From: Flavobacterium sp. 83
GTDB lineage: Bacteria; Bacteroidota; Bacteroidia; Flavobacteriales; Flavobacteriaceae
DNA length: 64,000 nt
Direction of reading: 5' to 3'
Assembly (NCBI RefSeq): GCF_000744835.1
Contig: NZ_JQMS01000001.1
Location: 124,001-188,000, forward strand
Shown here: piece after piece, positions 29,401-36,971 of the stretch
Layout of the letters: each line of letters starts with the position of its first letter
Numbering within the stretch: the first letter of the stretch is position 1
Position numbers and translations under genes: made by a program
The notes under the pieces: generated by a model
What the model saw: only the letters and a program-made list of their open reading frames with translations
Databases searched by the model: none
What the model was told of the DNA's origin: nothing

Positions 29401-32400
29401 ACGCTAACGTATACTACTAATGATCCGATTGGTCCATGTCTATCCTTAAATGCAACTATCATCCTAACAATTAAGAAAGCTGTAGTAATTACAACACAGC
29501 CGTCAAACACAAGTATATGTGCCAGTTTTCCTGTAAATCTAAGCGTCGTTGCCATTGGTGATGGATTGACTTATCAGTGGTATAAAGGCTCAGCTCCAAG
29601 CGGAACACCAGTAGCTAATTCAGCCAATATTTCGGGAGCTCAATCAACAAATCTTCATTTTAATCAGGCAAATCTAACTGATGATGGTAATTATTATGTA
29701 ATAATTGGTGGGGCATCACCATGCGCATCTGTTATCTCTGCTCAAAGAACATTGAATGTTGACCAAGCTATTATTGTAGCTACACAACCGGTTTCACAAG
29801 TACTGTGCACTGGTTCTAATGTGACATTTACTGTTGTTGCTGATGCCAATGGAGATCCTTTGTCTTTTCAATGGAGAAAAAATGGTATAAATATTGGTGG
29901 AGCGACTTCTACCTCCACATCTTCAACATTAACAATAAATAATAGTACCGCAGTTGATGCAGCTAATTATGATGTCTTGATATCAGGTCCTGCAGGTTAC
30001 ACTTGTTCCTCTGTACAATCTGCAATTGCAACATTAACGGTTAATCCGCTACCGACAATCAGCGGAATACTCAACGTATGTGAAGGGTCTACAACACAAT
30101 TAAGCGGTTCAACATCTCCTGCAGCAGTTAATCCTTGGGTATCTTCTAATACTTCAGTAGCTAGTGTAAGTAATACTGGTCTAGTAAGCGGTATCACCTC
30201 TGGTACAACGGTAATAACTTATACCAATAGTAACGGTTGTAAAACAACAGCGACAGTTCTAGTTAATGCAACTCCAAATGCTCTAGCCACAAATGCTACA
30301 CAAACAATTTGCTCATCTGGTACAATTGCCACAATGGCTCTTTCAGGAAACGTAGCTTCGACTACTTTCAATTGGACTAGAAATAATACAGTAGCGGTAA
30401 CCGGAATTCTTGCCAGCGGTAACGGAAACATCAGCGGAAGTTTGACAAATACTACAAGTGCGCCAGTAACCGTAACTTTCACTATTACCCCAGTAGCAAA
30501 TGGATGTCCTGGAACACCAATTACAGCAACGATTTTAGTAAATCCAACTCCTACTGCGGTTGCAACCCTAGCATCACAAACGATATGTTCAGCCACTGCA
30601 ATTACAACAATAGCGCTTACTGGCAGTGTTGCTTCGACTACTTTCAATTGGACTAGAGATAATACAGGAACAGTAACTGGAATAGCTGCCAACGGAAATG
30701 GAAACATTAGCGGAAGCTTAATCAACTCCACTACTGCATCTATAACAGTAACTTTTACCATTACTCCTACGGCAAATGGATGTCCTGGAACACCAATTAC
30801 AGCAACAGTCATTGTGAATCCGAGATCAAATGCGGTCGCAACAAATTCTACTCAAACAATTTGTTCAACAAATGCAATTGCAACAATGGTTCTTTCAGGA
30901 AGCATAGCTTCGACTACTTTCAATTGGACTAGAGACAATACAGTAGCGGTAACCGGAATTCTTGCCAGCGGAAGCGGAAACATTAGTGGAAACCTTACGA
31001 ATTCTACTAATATGCCTGTAACAGTAACTTTTAACATTATTCCTACAGCAAATGGATGTCCTGGAACACCAATAACAGCAACGGTTTTAGTAAATCCAAC
31101 TCCTAATGCGGTTGCAACTCCAGCATCACAAACCATATGTTCAGCCAGTGCAATTACATCAATAGCACTTTCTGGAAGTGTTGCTTCAACTTCATTCAAT
31201 TGGTCTAGAGATAATACAGTAGCGGTAACGGGAATTGCAGCAAGCGGTAACGGAAACATCAGCGGAAGTTTAACAAATACTACAAGTGCTCCAGTAACCG
31301 TAACTTTTACTATTACCCCTACAGTTAATGGATGTCCCGGAACATCAATAACTGCTACAGTTCTAGTGAATCCAACACCAAATGCAGTTGCGACTCCAGC
31401 GTCACAAACGATATGTTCAACCAGTGCTATTACGGCTATCGTTTTATCAGGAAGCGTAGCTTCAACTATTTTTAATTGGACCAGAGACAATACAGTCGCT
31501 GCAACCGGAATTTTGGCTAGTGGAAGTGGCGCCATCAGTGGAACTTTGACAAACACAACTAATGCCGCTGTAACGGTAACTTTTATTATTACACCAACTG
31601 TAAATGGTTGTAGTGGGATACCAATAACTGCAACGGTTATCATTGAAGCTGCTTCGGTAGGAGGGGCAGTTACCATTTCTCAACCCAATATTTTACCAGT
31701 GGTTAAAATCGTTACGGTTTGTCACTCTGCCAACGGAACGATATACTTGAGTGGACATACAGGTACTATTGTTAGATGGGAATCATCAACTACAGGTGGA
31801 GCTAGTTGGACACCAATTGCAAATACTGGTACAACTTATAATTATACAAATATTCTGTCAACTACACTATTTAGAGCGGTTATCCAAAACGCATCATGTC
31901 CACAAACCTATTCTGCAGTCTCAATTATAAACGTGATTCCAAATATCAAACCATCACCTGTTACCGCAACACCGTCAACAATATGCAATGGAGATTCAAC
32001 TATTTTATCTTCACAAAGCGGCTATGCTACAAGTCAAAACCTTGCAACTGGCGGTGCTTTTAATAATTCTAACCCTACAGGATGGTTGGTAGATGGATGT
32101 GGTAATTGTCTAAATGCAGGTTCAAGTAATACAAACCCAAATCCATTTCAACTAAGCGCAACAAATGGCGGTACTTATTCCGGTATAAATTATACTTCAG
32201 TTGGTAAATTTGCTATTGCAAATGGTAATTTTAACTCTGTATTACAAACCCCTGTTTTTTCTACGTTAGGATTGAGTTCCGCAAGTTTAAGTTTTGATCA
32301 TGCCTATTTTTTAACAGCAGGTGCTTCTGCAAAAATTGAAATTTCCATAGATGGTGGCACTTCGTACAATACTATTTTAGCGCAATACAATGGTGTAAGT

Positions 32401-35139
32401 TCACAAGGCCCCTATAACATCAGTACGAATATGAGTATTGATTTGAGTAACTATTTAGGGCAAACTAACTTAAAAATCCGTTTTAATTATCAAGGTACCG
32501 TAGGAAGTTCATGGGCAATAGACAACATTAAAATCCCAGAAGCTCCAGTAGGTGTACTAACATCACAATGGATTGATACTAATACTAATACCGTTATAAG
32601 TAATAGTAATTCTACAAATGCAACGGTATCCCCAAGCATCACAACTACTTATGCCGTAACATCATTTCTTAATGGTTGTACTAGTTTTGGCCCTAATGGA
32701 ACTACCTACGTAACCGTAACGGTAAATCAAAGACCTACAGCAAACATAGGCGCAAATCAAACCATTTGTTATGATGGAACAGCCACTTTCAATGTTGCTT
32801 TAACAGGAACCGCTCCTTGGAGCGTAACCTATAGCAATGGTACAACTCTAACAACAGTTAATAATGTCAATGTGAATCCTTTTGTATTTACTGTTTCTAA
32901 TATCACAACAAATAAAACGTATACCATCACAGCATTGAGCGATTCTCAATGTACTGCAAAACCAATAGATTTAACTGGATCAGCTACCGTAACAGTTTTG
33001 AATGGAACAGCTGGTTTATGGACCGGATTGGTAAGTACAGATTGGTTTGATTGTAAAAACTGGGCCGGCGGATTACCTTCTAGCATCATAAATGCCCAAA
33101 TTCCTTCCGTCCCTTCCGGAGGACCTAGAATGCCAGTAATAGACCCTGCAAACTCATCTTTTGCAGCAGCTTACAGTAATATTGCAAGCGCACAAGACTT
33201 GATAATTGCAAGCGGAGCTACGGTTACGATGGCCTCCACTGGTGTTTCAAATTTGCAAATTAGTCGCGACTGGAAAAATAGTGGTTCTTTTATTCCGGGA
33301 ATTGGAACAGTAACCTTTAATGGGGGAACTGCTAATCAAATTCAGACTGTCAATCTGGGCATTAAAACCAATGAAACTTTTTATAATTTAACTACAAACA
33401 ATTCAGGTACTGCTAAAGGAATTAGTCTAGTAGACAACTTTGAATTAACTGTTTCTAATATTTTATCCTTATTGAGCGGTAATATCCGTTTAACTGGGGA
33501 AGCGCAATTAGTTCAGGCTGGAAGCGGAGCAAATCCTATTGGCGGTTCCGGAAAATTATTGAGAGATCAACAAGGTCAAAAAAACAGTTTCAATTACAAT
33601 TACTGGTCATCCCCTGTTAGTCTAAATAATACTAATTATTCTATTAGCGGTATTTTAAGAGACGGTACAGATGTAACCACAAGCCCCTTTAGTTCTGGAA
33701 TCATCAATTTTGGAGATGGAGCCTATTTTGCTGATGGAGCTTTATCGAACCCCATAAAAATTAGTAACAGATGGATCTGGTCCTACAATTCATTAACACC
33801 CGATTCTAATACGGATTGGGATAATTATTACCAATGGAACTATATTGGAAGTACAGTAGTAATCAGAATAGGAGAAGGATTTACAATGAAAGGAACTGAT
33901 GGAACAGCTTCCTTACTTTCAACACAAAATTATGTTTTTGTTGGAAAACCAAATTCTGGAACTATTGCATTAAACATAAGCTTAGACCAAACCTATTTAA
34001 TAGGGAATCCATATCCATCCGCACTTGACGCCGATGAATTTATAAAAGACAATTTAAAAGATTGTGGTGGTTGCAGGGCCAGTGCCAATATATTTAGCGG
34101 AGCACTGTATTTTTGGGATCATTTTGGATTGACAAGTAATCACTTATTAGCAGATTATGTAGGAGGTTATGCAACTTATACCTTAATGGGCGGATTAGTA
34201 GCTATTGCTGATGACCCCTTGAATATAAATAATGGTTCAACCGGTAGCAAAACTCCAAACCACTACATTCCGGTAGCCCAAGGATTTTTTATAGATGCTT
34301 CATTAGATCCATCAATAGCAGGAACGGCAACTACAGTTCAAGGTGGAACCTTAAATTTTAAAAATAGTCAACGAGCTTTCATTAGAGAAAGTTCCGGGAA
34401 TTCAATATTCATGAAACAAAGTGTTCCTAAAAAAATGGCAGTTGAACAAATTGACCTAAGATCAAAAATCAGATTAAGTTTAGTTTCAGCTATAGGAATA
34501 AATCGACAATTATTAGTGGGAGTTGACAGTAATACCACTAATGATTTTGACATTGGTTATGATGCCCCAATGCTAGAGGTAGAGGGAGATAACATTTATT
34601 GGGAATTTAGCAATAGTAAATTTGTGATTCAAGGTGTCCCAGATTTTAATGACGACCAAATAATTCCTATAGGTTTGACTATAGCAAATGAAGGATTGAC
34701 TACTATCAAAATTGATGCGCTAGAAAGCGTTCCTGAAACTACTGAAGTTTACTTATATGATAATATTTCCGGAAGTTATCATAATCTTAAAAATAGTGGT
34801 TTTGCAATTCCGCTTGCTATTGGTGAATACAGTAATCGTTTCTCTTTACGATTTACCAACAAAACACTCGGTGTTGAAGACAATACGACTAATGACGGCA
34901 TTCAAGTCTTGTATTCAAACAATTATAAAGTTTTAATTATCCAAAACAAAGTTCTTGACACGATGGTTAAGGAAGTTCACTTGTTTAATCTATTAGGCCA
35001 GGAGCTTACAAAATGGAATGTTGAAAATATGGAGCAAACCAGAATTCAAATTCCAATCAAGAACCTAAGTTCCGGAGTTTACATTGTAAAACTAAAAACT
35101 TCGAAGGGAGAATACAGCAAAAAAATTATAATCAAATAA
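23497..35139 (+). CDS. Giant T9SS-secreted adhesin-like protein with SprB, PKD-like and Ig-like repeats
   Basis: 3880 residues. Signal peptide 1-21 (MKKKYLLIILLLLSSLHSFG). A SprB-type repeat covers about 30-90 (GTPPYTFMWSNAATTEDLSG, LTAGTYSVVVTDANG). Further Ig/PKD-like units follow, then eight 89-residue PKD-like units (about 447-1158), six 95-residue units (about 1337-1906), Ig-like segments (about 1990-2250), five 92-residue units (about 2257-2716), a MAM/jelly-roll-like segment (about 2850-3018), the C-terminal module shared with the upstream gene (about 3328-3800) and a type A sorting domain (about 3805-3880, VHLFNLLGQEL, SSGVYIVKLKTSKGEYSKKI). By analogy with SprB it is a surface adhesin for attachment or gliding. 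That is inferred; SprB itself differs in layout. Confidence 0.9.
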   Translation: MKKKYLLIILLLLSSLHSFGQSATTTKTDVLCLGDTTGSIDLTVTGGTPPYTFMWSNAATTEDLSGLTAGTYSVVVTDANGIIPTAPVTITQPSSAILISSATKTFYNGAELSCATSINGEITVIASGGTGTLEYSKDNGVTFQAAAIFSGLAAGTYQIVVRDANSCFSSATAVSISAPIAVSISSISSNSPVCSANTLNLFSSGLGGTGILSYNWTGPNGFTSTLQNPLINNATAAASGTYTVTATDANGCNSSATTMVVVNPNLVPSVTIGVNPGNNICTGTSATFTATPINGGSIPIYQWKINGINTGINSPTFTTSSLANTDKVTVVLTSNATCPSLANVTSNIITMTVNDIVIPSVSISSSATIICPGNLINFSAVPINGGSTPSYQWMINGFNAGSNSPNFSTSSLVNGDVVTVELTSNAACSSPTTAISNPITITVNPATPSVPGAIIGTTPVCPATTTLTYNITPVLNATTYTWTVPIGWSITAGAGTNSISVTSGTTGQNGTISVTARNSCGTSIASTLAVTVSPAIPATPGTITGTIIQCPALNGQIYSVVAVTNATTYNWTIPTGWSISSGAGTNSIIVTSGNTGQNGNISVTAENSCGTSAARTLAVTVAPTTPATPGAIMGTVTQCPALAGQIYSVAAVTNATTYTWTVPSGWSITSGAGTNSITVTSGNAGQNGNITVTAGNSCGTSSANTLAVTVSPATPATPAAIIGTSSLCPGITGLTYSIAAVTNATTYNWTVPTGWSISTGTGTNSIIVTSGSAGQNGNISVTAGNSCGTSSSRILAVTVTPATPTTPGAITGTVTQCPALTGQIYSIVGVTNATTYNWTIPTGWLITAGAGTNSISVTSGSAGQNGNITVTAGNSCGTSAANSLAVTVSPATPATPGTISGTSLVCPSISGLTYSIAAVANATTYTWTVPAGWSITGGAGTNSITVTSGTAGQNGNISVTAGNSCGTSAAKNLAVTVNPGTPGTPGTISGSTEQCISKSGLIYNITAVPNATSYTWILPSGWSITAGVNTNSIMVSTSGTAVSGNITVTATNSCGTSGAQTFAVTVNTAIPVTPGTISGSISLCPVVSGLVYSIAAVPNATTYTWTLPTGWSITAGQGSTSLTVNAGPTATSGNISVTANNACGSSTARILGVTVGNFATANAGPDQVICAGDIVQLSGLVGGAVNSNPANNYIWSQSPSGLGSFNSTNGKTPIFTPNASGIAAGTITITLTSATPSGTCGAASDQMIVTITPIASIASVTGTSTLCSSGTTTYIANSVVLSGGIGAWSSSNTAIATVNSSGIVTGIAAGNCNIIYTITGGCGGTKTAFQAITINAAPTVNAGGPDVVCQSSSPAAITLAGASVGGGATTGAWSITSGGGLLSSTAQTATPASVTYTPAANFSGTVTLTLTTNAPSACSVVSATRTITINAAPTVNAGGPDVICQSASPVAITLAGASVGGGATTGAWSITSGGGLLSSTAQIATPATVTYTPAANFSGTVTLTLTTNSPSACSVISATRTITINSAPTVNAGGPNVICQSASPASITLAGASVGGGATTGAWSITSGGGLLSSTAQTATPATVTYTPAANFSGTVTLTLTTNTLSACSVVSAIRTITINTAPTVNAGGPDVICQSASPAAITLAGATLGGGATTGAWSITSGGGLLSSTAQTATPAAVTYTPAANFSGTVTLTLTTNAPSACSVVSATRTITINSAPTVNAGGPEVICETATPAAITLAGATLGGGATTGAWSITSGGGLLSSTVQTATPATVTYTPAANVSGTVTLTLTTDAPSACSVISAIRTITINTAPTVNAGGPDVICQSTTPAAITLAGSSVGGGATTGAWSITSGGGLLSSTAQTATPATVTYTPAANFSGTVTLTLTTNAPSMCSVVSATRTITINPSATVSAGSDLTICSNTTATMAGSFGGSATSATWNTSGSGTFNNNTPTAIYTPSATDISAGTVTLTYTTNDPIGPCLSLNATIILTIKKAVVITTQPSNTSICASFPVNLSVVAIGDGLTYQWYKGSAPSGTPVANSANISGAQSTNLHFNQANLTDDGNYYVIIGGASPCASVISAQRTLNVDQAIIVATQPVSQVLCTGSNVTFTVVADANGDPLSFQWRKNGINIGGATSTSTSSTLTINNSTAVDAANYDVLISGPAGYTCSSVQSAIATLTVNPLPTISGILNVCEGSTTQLSGSTSPAAVNPWVSSNTSVASVSNTGLVSGITSGTTVITYTNSNGCKTTATVLVNATPNALATNATQTICSSGTIATMALSGNVASTTFNWTRNNTVAVTGILASGNGNISGSLTNTTSAPVTVTFTITPVANGCPGTPITATILVNPTPTAVATLASQTICSATAITTIALTGSVASTTFNWTRDNTGTVTGIAANGNGNISGSLINSTTASITVTFTITPTANGCPGTPITATVIVNPRSNAVATNSTQTICSTNAIATMVLSGSIASTTFNWTRDNTVAVTGILASGSGNISGNLTNSTNMPVTVTFNIIPTANGCPGTPITATVLVNPTPNAVATPASQTICSASAITSIALSGSVASTSFNWSRDNTVAVTGIAASGNGNISGSLTNTTSAPVTVTFTITPTVNGCPGTSITATVLVNPTPNAVATPASQTICSTSAITAIVLSGSVASTIFNWTRDNTVAATGILASGSGAISGTLTNTTNAAVTVTFIITPTVNGCSGIPITATVIIEAASVGGAVTISQPNILPVVKIVTVCHSANGTIYLSGHTGTIVRWESSTTGGASWTPIANTGTTYNYTNILSTTLFRAVIQNASCPQTYSAVSIINVIPNIKPSPVTATPSTICNGDSTILSSQSGYATSQNLATGGAFNNSNPTGWLVDGCGNCLNAGSSNTNPNPFQLSATNGGTYSGINYTSVGKFAIANGNFNSVLQTPVFSTLGLSSASLSFDHAYFLTAGASAKIEISIDGGTSYNTILAQYNGVSSQGPYNISTNMSIDLSNYLGQTNLKIRFNYQGTVGSSWAIDNIKIPEAPVGVLTSQWIDTNTNTVISNSNSTNATVSPSITTTYAVTSFLNGCTSFGPNGTTYVTVTVNQRPTANIGANQTICYDGTATFNVALTGTAPWSVTYSNGTTLTTVNNVNVNPFVFTVSNITTNKTYTITALSDSQCTAKPIDLTGSATVTVLNGTAGLWTGLVSTDWFDCKNWAGGLPSSIINAQIPSVPSGGPRMPVIDPANSSFAAAYSNIASAQDLIIASGATVTMASTGVSNLQISRDWKNSGSFIPGIGTVTFNGGTANQIQTVNLGIKTNETFYNLTTNNSGTAKGISLVDNFELTVSNILSLLSGNIRLTGEAQLVQAGSGANPIGGSGKLLRDQQGQKNSFNYNYWSSPVSLNNTNYSISGILRDGTDVTTSPFSSGIINFGDGAYFADGALSNPIKISNRWIWSYNSLTPDSNTDWDNYYQWNYIGSTVVIRIGEGFTMKGTDGTASLLSTQNYVFVGKPNSGTIALNISLDQTYLIGNPYPSALDADEFIKDNLKDCGGCRASANIFSGALYFWDHFGLTSNHLLADYVGGYATYTLMGGLVAIADDPLNINNGSTGSKTPNHYIPVAQGFFIDASLDPSIAGTATTVQGGTLNFKNSQRAFIRESSGNSIFMKQSVPKKMAVEQIDLRSKIRLSLVSAIGINRQLLVGVDSNTTNDFDIGYDAPMLEVEGDNIYWEFSNSKFVIQGVPDFNDDQIIPIGLTIANEGLTTIKIDALESVPETTEVYLYDNISGSYHNLKNSGFAIPLAIGEYSNRFSLRFTNKTLGVEDNTTNDGIQVLYSNNYKVLIIQNKVLDTMVKEVHLFNLLGQELTKWNVENMEQTRIQIPIKNLSSGVYIVKLKTSKGEYSKKIIIK
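24836..26971 (+). repeat. Tandem array A: eight 267-bp units
   Basis: Each unit codes 89 residues of a PKD-like domain (NATTYTWTVPxGWSITxGAG, then TNSIxVTSGxxGQNGxIxVT). The TYxW codon block starts at 24931, 25198, 25465, 25732, 25999, 26266, 26533 and 26800: exactly 267 bases each time, with no indels. Units 1-6 are closely alike; 7 and 8 have drifted. Confidence 0.95.
27505..29214 (+). repeat. Tandem array B: six 285-bp units
   Basis: Each unit codes 95 residues beginning APTVNAGGPDVICQSASPAA and containing LAGASVGGGATTGAWSITSG. Starts at 27505, 27790 and 28075 show a 285-base period, which predicts a further start at 29215, where a diverged seventh copy (SATVSAGSDLTIC) in fact begins. DNA identity between units is very high, higher than in array A, suggesting recent expansion or gene conversion. 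Confidence 0.95.
30265..31644 (+). repeat. Tandem array C: five 276-bp units
   Basis: Each unit codes 92 residues with NAVATPASQTICSxSAIT, SGSVASTTFNWTRDNTVAVT and NGCPGTPITATVLVN. Starts at 30265, 30541, 30817 and 31093 give an exact 276-base period without indels. Confidence 0.93.
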
Positions 35140-35193
35140 AAATACATCTTGAAAACTGGCGTAATTAAGTAAATATTAACGATGAATTTAAAA

Positions 35194-35221
35194 TTGATAT
35201 TAAATATTCTTTTTATATTTG
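35194..35221 (+). promoter_or_regulatory. Promoter of the small Cys-rich peptide gene
   Basis: TTG at 35194-35196, a 17-base spacer and TATATTTG at 35214-35221: a full consensus match 55 bases before the ATG. Confidence 0.8.
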
Positions 35222-35275
35222 AGGAATTAATTGCTTTAATACTAAAAAAATAATTACAATTTTAACTATACAAAA

Positions 35276-35452
35276 ATGAAAAAAATAGGTACCCTTTTAG
35301 CAATATTTTTATTTACAATTAGCGCCAGCGCACAAGAAACAAAACCAGTTACAAAGGAAAAAGTTAAAAAAGAATCTTGTTGTTCCAAATCAAAAGCGGA
35401 AGGCAAAAAATGTGATGCATCAATGGCTAAATCAAATGGAAAAAAGTGCTAA
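35276..35452 (+). CDS. Small secreted Cys-rich, Lys-rich protein
   Basis: 58 residues. A clean signal peptide (MKKIGTLLAIFLFTISASAQ) leaves a mature peptide of about 38 residues. It is very rich in Lys with four Cys (ESCCSKSKAEGKKCDASMAK, then SNGKKC). There is a full promoter upstream and a terminator downstream, so it is an independent transcription unit. The paired CC and two further Cys could bind metal or form disulphides. No family recognised and no function assigned. It is not the tail of the adhesin gene, which ends 136 bases upstream. Confidence 0.8.
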   Translation: MKKIGTLLAIFLFTISASAQETKPVTKEKVKKESCCSKSKAEGKKCDASMAKSNGKKC

Positions 35453-35482
35453 ACTAAAGCATAATTATTCGATTTTTCATCA

Positions 35483-35511
35483 AAAACGCCTCTTCAATTT
35501 GAGGCGTTTTT
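35483..35511 (+). terminator. Terminator of the small Cys-rich peptide gene
   Basis: AAAACGCCTC and GAGGCGTTTT form a perfect 10-bp stem with an 8-base loop and a trailing T run, 30 bases after the stop. Confidence 0.9.
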
Positions 35512-35595
35512 CTATTTCATAATTCCTACAACCTGTTGGTTTCAATTATTCAAAACGTGGATTCGAATGTTTTTTGCAATAAAACCAGACTAAAC

Positions 35596-35636
35596 TTCTC
35601 GATACGCTACGCACTTGAAGTGACGTGTATCGAGAA
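35596..35636 (-). repeat. Third partial copy of the MITE-like core palindrome
   Basis: TTCTCGATAC (35596-35605) and GTATCGAGAA (35627-35636) are perfect 10-bp arms. The middle (GCTACGCACTTGAAGTGACG) is the reverse complement of the core found in the two repeats near 16.1 and 17.4 kb, with one change. Only the inner palindrome is present, without the outer ends. Confidence 0.8.
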
Positions 35637-35643
35637 CCGTTTT

Positions 35644-36096
35644 TTATTTAACTCTTACACTCCATTCAAAATCCATTTCAGAAACTTGGATTCCTTTTTC
35701 ATCTGTTCCAATAGATTTCATCCAAAAGGTCTGCCCTTCTCCATTAGCAATAGTTTCTTGAATGGCTTTTTCTGGTAAATCCCCATCCTTACAGGTAAAA
35801 GTGATTCTCCCTGTCGCTTTCTTAGTAAAATTTCCTTTATTATTCGCCACCAACATCGATATTTTTTTGCCGCTTTTTTGAATTTGATAGATAACCAAAG
35901 CTCCCGTAGAAAGCTCGGCAGCCATTGCCTGTACAGCAAAATACATGGAATTGAATGGATTTTGGTTAATCCAGCGGTGTTTCACTGACACTACACATTT
36001 ATGCTCATCTATCTCTTTTACACGTACGCCACAGATAAATGCCGATGGTAATTTGAACAATAGAAATTTATTAAGTTTTGATACGGTAAGTTTCAT
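35644..36096 (-). CDS. DUF4442 hotdog-fold protein
   Basis: 150 residues, cytoplasmic. IDEHKCVVSVKHRWINQNPF, NSMYFAVQAMAAELSTG and the later beta strands follow the hotdog pattern, with the central helix FAVQAMAAELSTGAL. This is the DUF4442 group, related to acyl-CoA thioesterases of the PaaI type. A thioesterase role is plausible but not shown, since no canonical Asp/Glu active-site motif can be named with certainty. It stands alone, with its 3' end next to a MITE-like palindrome. Confidence 0.85.
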   Translation of the reverse strand: MKLTVSKLNKFLLFKLPSAFICGVRVKEIDEHKCVVSVKHRWINQNPFNSMYFAVQAMAAELSTGALVIYQIQKSGKKISMLVANNKGNFTKKATGRITFTCKDGDLPEKAIQETIANGEGQTFWMKSIGTDEKGIQVSEMDFEWSVRVK

Positions 36097-36295
36097 ATGT
36101 AGTTACTATTTGTTTTTATATAAAAATATGGCATCGCTATTCTTCATTATTTTGGAATTTTGACCGTAGCGAGTTCATTATTGCTAGTTTTTTAAGCTAA
36201 TATACAAAAAAATACTATGCGTACATATAAAATAACTTTGTTAATATTTTGTTAATATTTGGTACTATGCGATACAAGATACTGTCTTTTAGATA

Positions 36296-36303
36296 TATAT
36301 TTG
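36296..36303 (+). promoter_or_regulatory. -7 box upstream of the DUF4870 gene
   Basis: TATATTTG fits TAnnTTTG and lies 28 bases before the ATG. No TTG is found at the expected spacing, so the match is partial. Confidence 0.5.
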
Positions 36304-36331
36304 CATAAGAAATTACTATATACTTTTAATC

Positions 36332-36787
36332 ATGGAAACAACTACCGAAAAAAACACCGCTACATTTACTCATTTGAGTGCTTTAACTCAATATTTCATT
36401 CCTTTTGGAAATTACATTTTCCCAATATTGTTTTGGTCTTCAAAAAAAGACAAATCGGAATTTGTGGATCATAATGGAAAACAAGTCCTGAATTTCCAAT
36501 TGAGTTTATTACTATATTCTTTAGTCCTTATTATGATAGCTACTCCTATCTTTATAATTACTTTCCTAAAAAATATTCCTTTTGAAGCGCTAATAAATGA
36601 TCACGATATTATTTTAAGAAATTTTAGTTTTGAAGGCAACATCGGAATGTTGACAGTGGGTTTAGTAGCTGTTTTAATTTTTGGTCTTTTGAAAGTGGCT
36701 GAATTCTTTTTAATCATTTATGCTTCCATAAAAACATCAAATGGTGAAAAATACAACTACCCAATTACGATTCCTTTTATCAAATAG
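36332..36787 (+). CDS. DUF4870 family membrane protein
   Basis: 151 residues. After a Thr-rich start, LSALTQYFIPFGNYIFPILF is the first membrane helix, and DHNGKQVLNFQLSLLLYSLV is the DUF4870 hallmark (a cytoplasmic loop with Lys-Gln-xx-NFQ, then a helix). Two further helices follow, with VGLVAVLIFGLLKVAEFFLI, and it ends YNYPITIPFIK as most of the family do. Three to four membrane helices; function unknown. It precedes the PadR-PspC-GIN cluster, but 184 bases and a repeat element separate them. Confidence 0.88.
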   Translation: METTTEKNTATFTHLSALTQYFIPFGNYIFPILFWSSKKDKSEFVDHNGKQVLNFQLSLLLYSLVLIMIATPIFIITFLKNIPFEALINDHDIILRNFSFEGNIGMLTVGLVAVLIFGLLKVAEFFLIIYASIKTSNGEKYNYPITIPFIK

Positions 36788-36812
36788 TAAATACTAAATG
36801 TAGGTAAGCAGT

Positions 36813-36906
36813 TTCTAAATAGCCCTGATTGCAATGGAAATCCTTTTTTATTTTTTCTTTAAAAATAAAAAAGATTGAAATGGAAAGCAGGAAATAGCTT
36901 CAAAAA
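36813..36906 (+). repeat. Flavobacterial structured intergenic repeat, copy 1
   Basis: The frame TTCTAAATAGCCCTGATTG...CAGGAAATAGCTTC encloses a perfect 13-bp internal stem, CTTTTTTATTTTT (36843-36855) with AAAAATAAAAAAG (36861-36873). The outer parts AATGGAAATCC and TGAAATGGAAAGC are near repeats of each other. I know this kind of AGCCCTGAT...CAGGAAATAGC unit as a recurring noncoding element in Flavobacterium genomes; a related copy is at about 42.2 kb. Confidence 0.6.
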
Positions 36907-36971
36907 ATAATCATCAATCATCAATCAAAAAATGAACAGTTTAATTAACACAAAATCAAAAAAAAGAAATT

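Noticed and set aside
24836..31644. Possible CRISPR or satellite repeats
   Set aside because: The repeats are protein-coding domain units of 267-285 bp within one frame, not short repeats with spacers.
30219..31676. Minus-strand frames of 197 and 274 residues inside array C
   Set aside because: They are the long antisense shadow of repeated Thr/Val/Ala codons, periodic with the array.
35536..35778. Plus-strand frame of 80 residues
   Set aside because: It runs through the palindromic repeat and the antisense of DUF4442; no signal or domain is visible.
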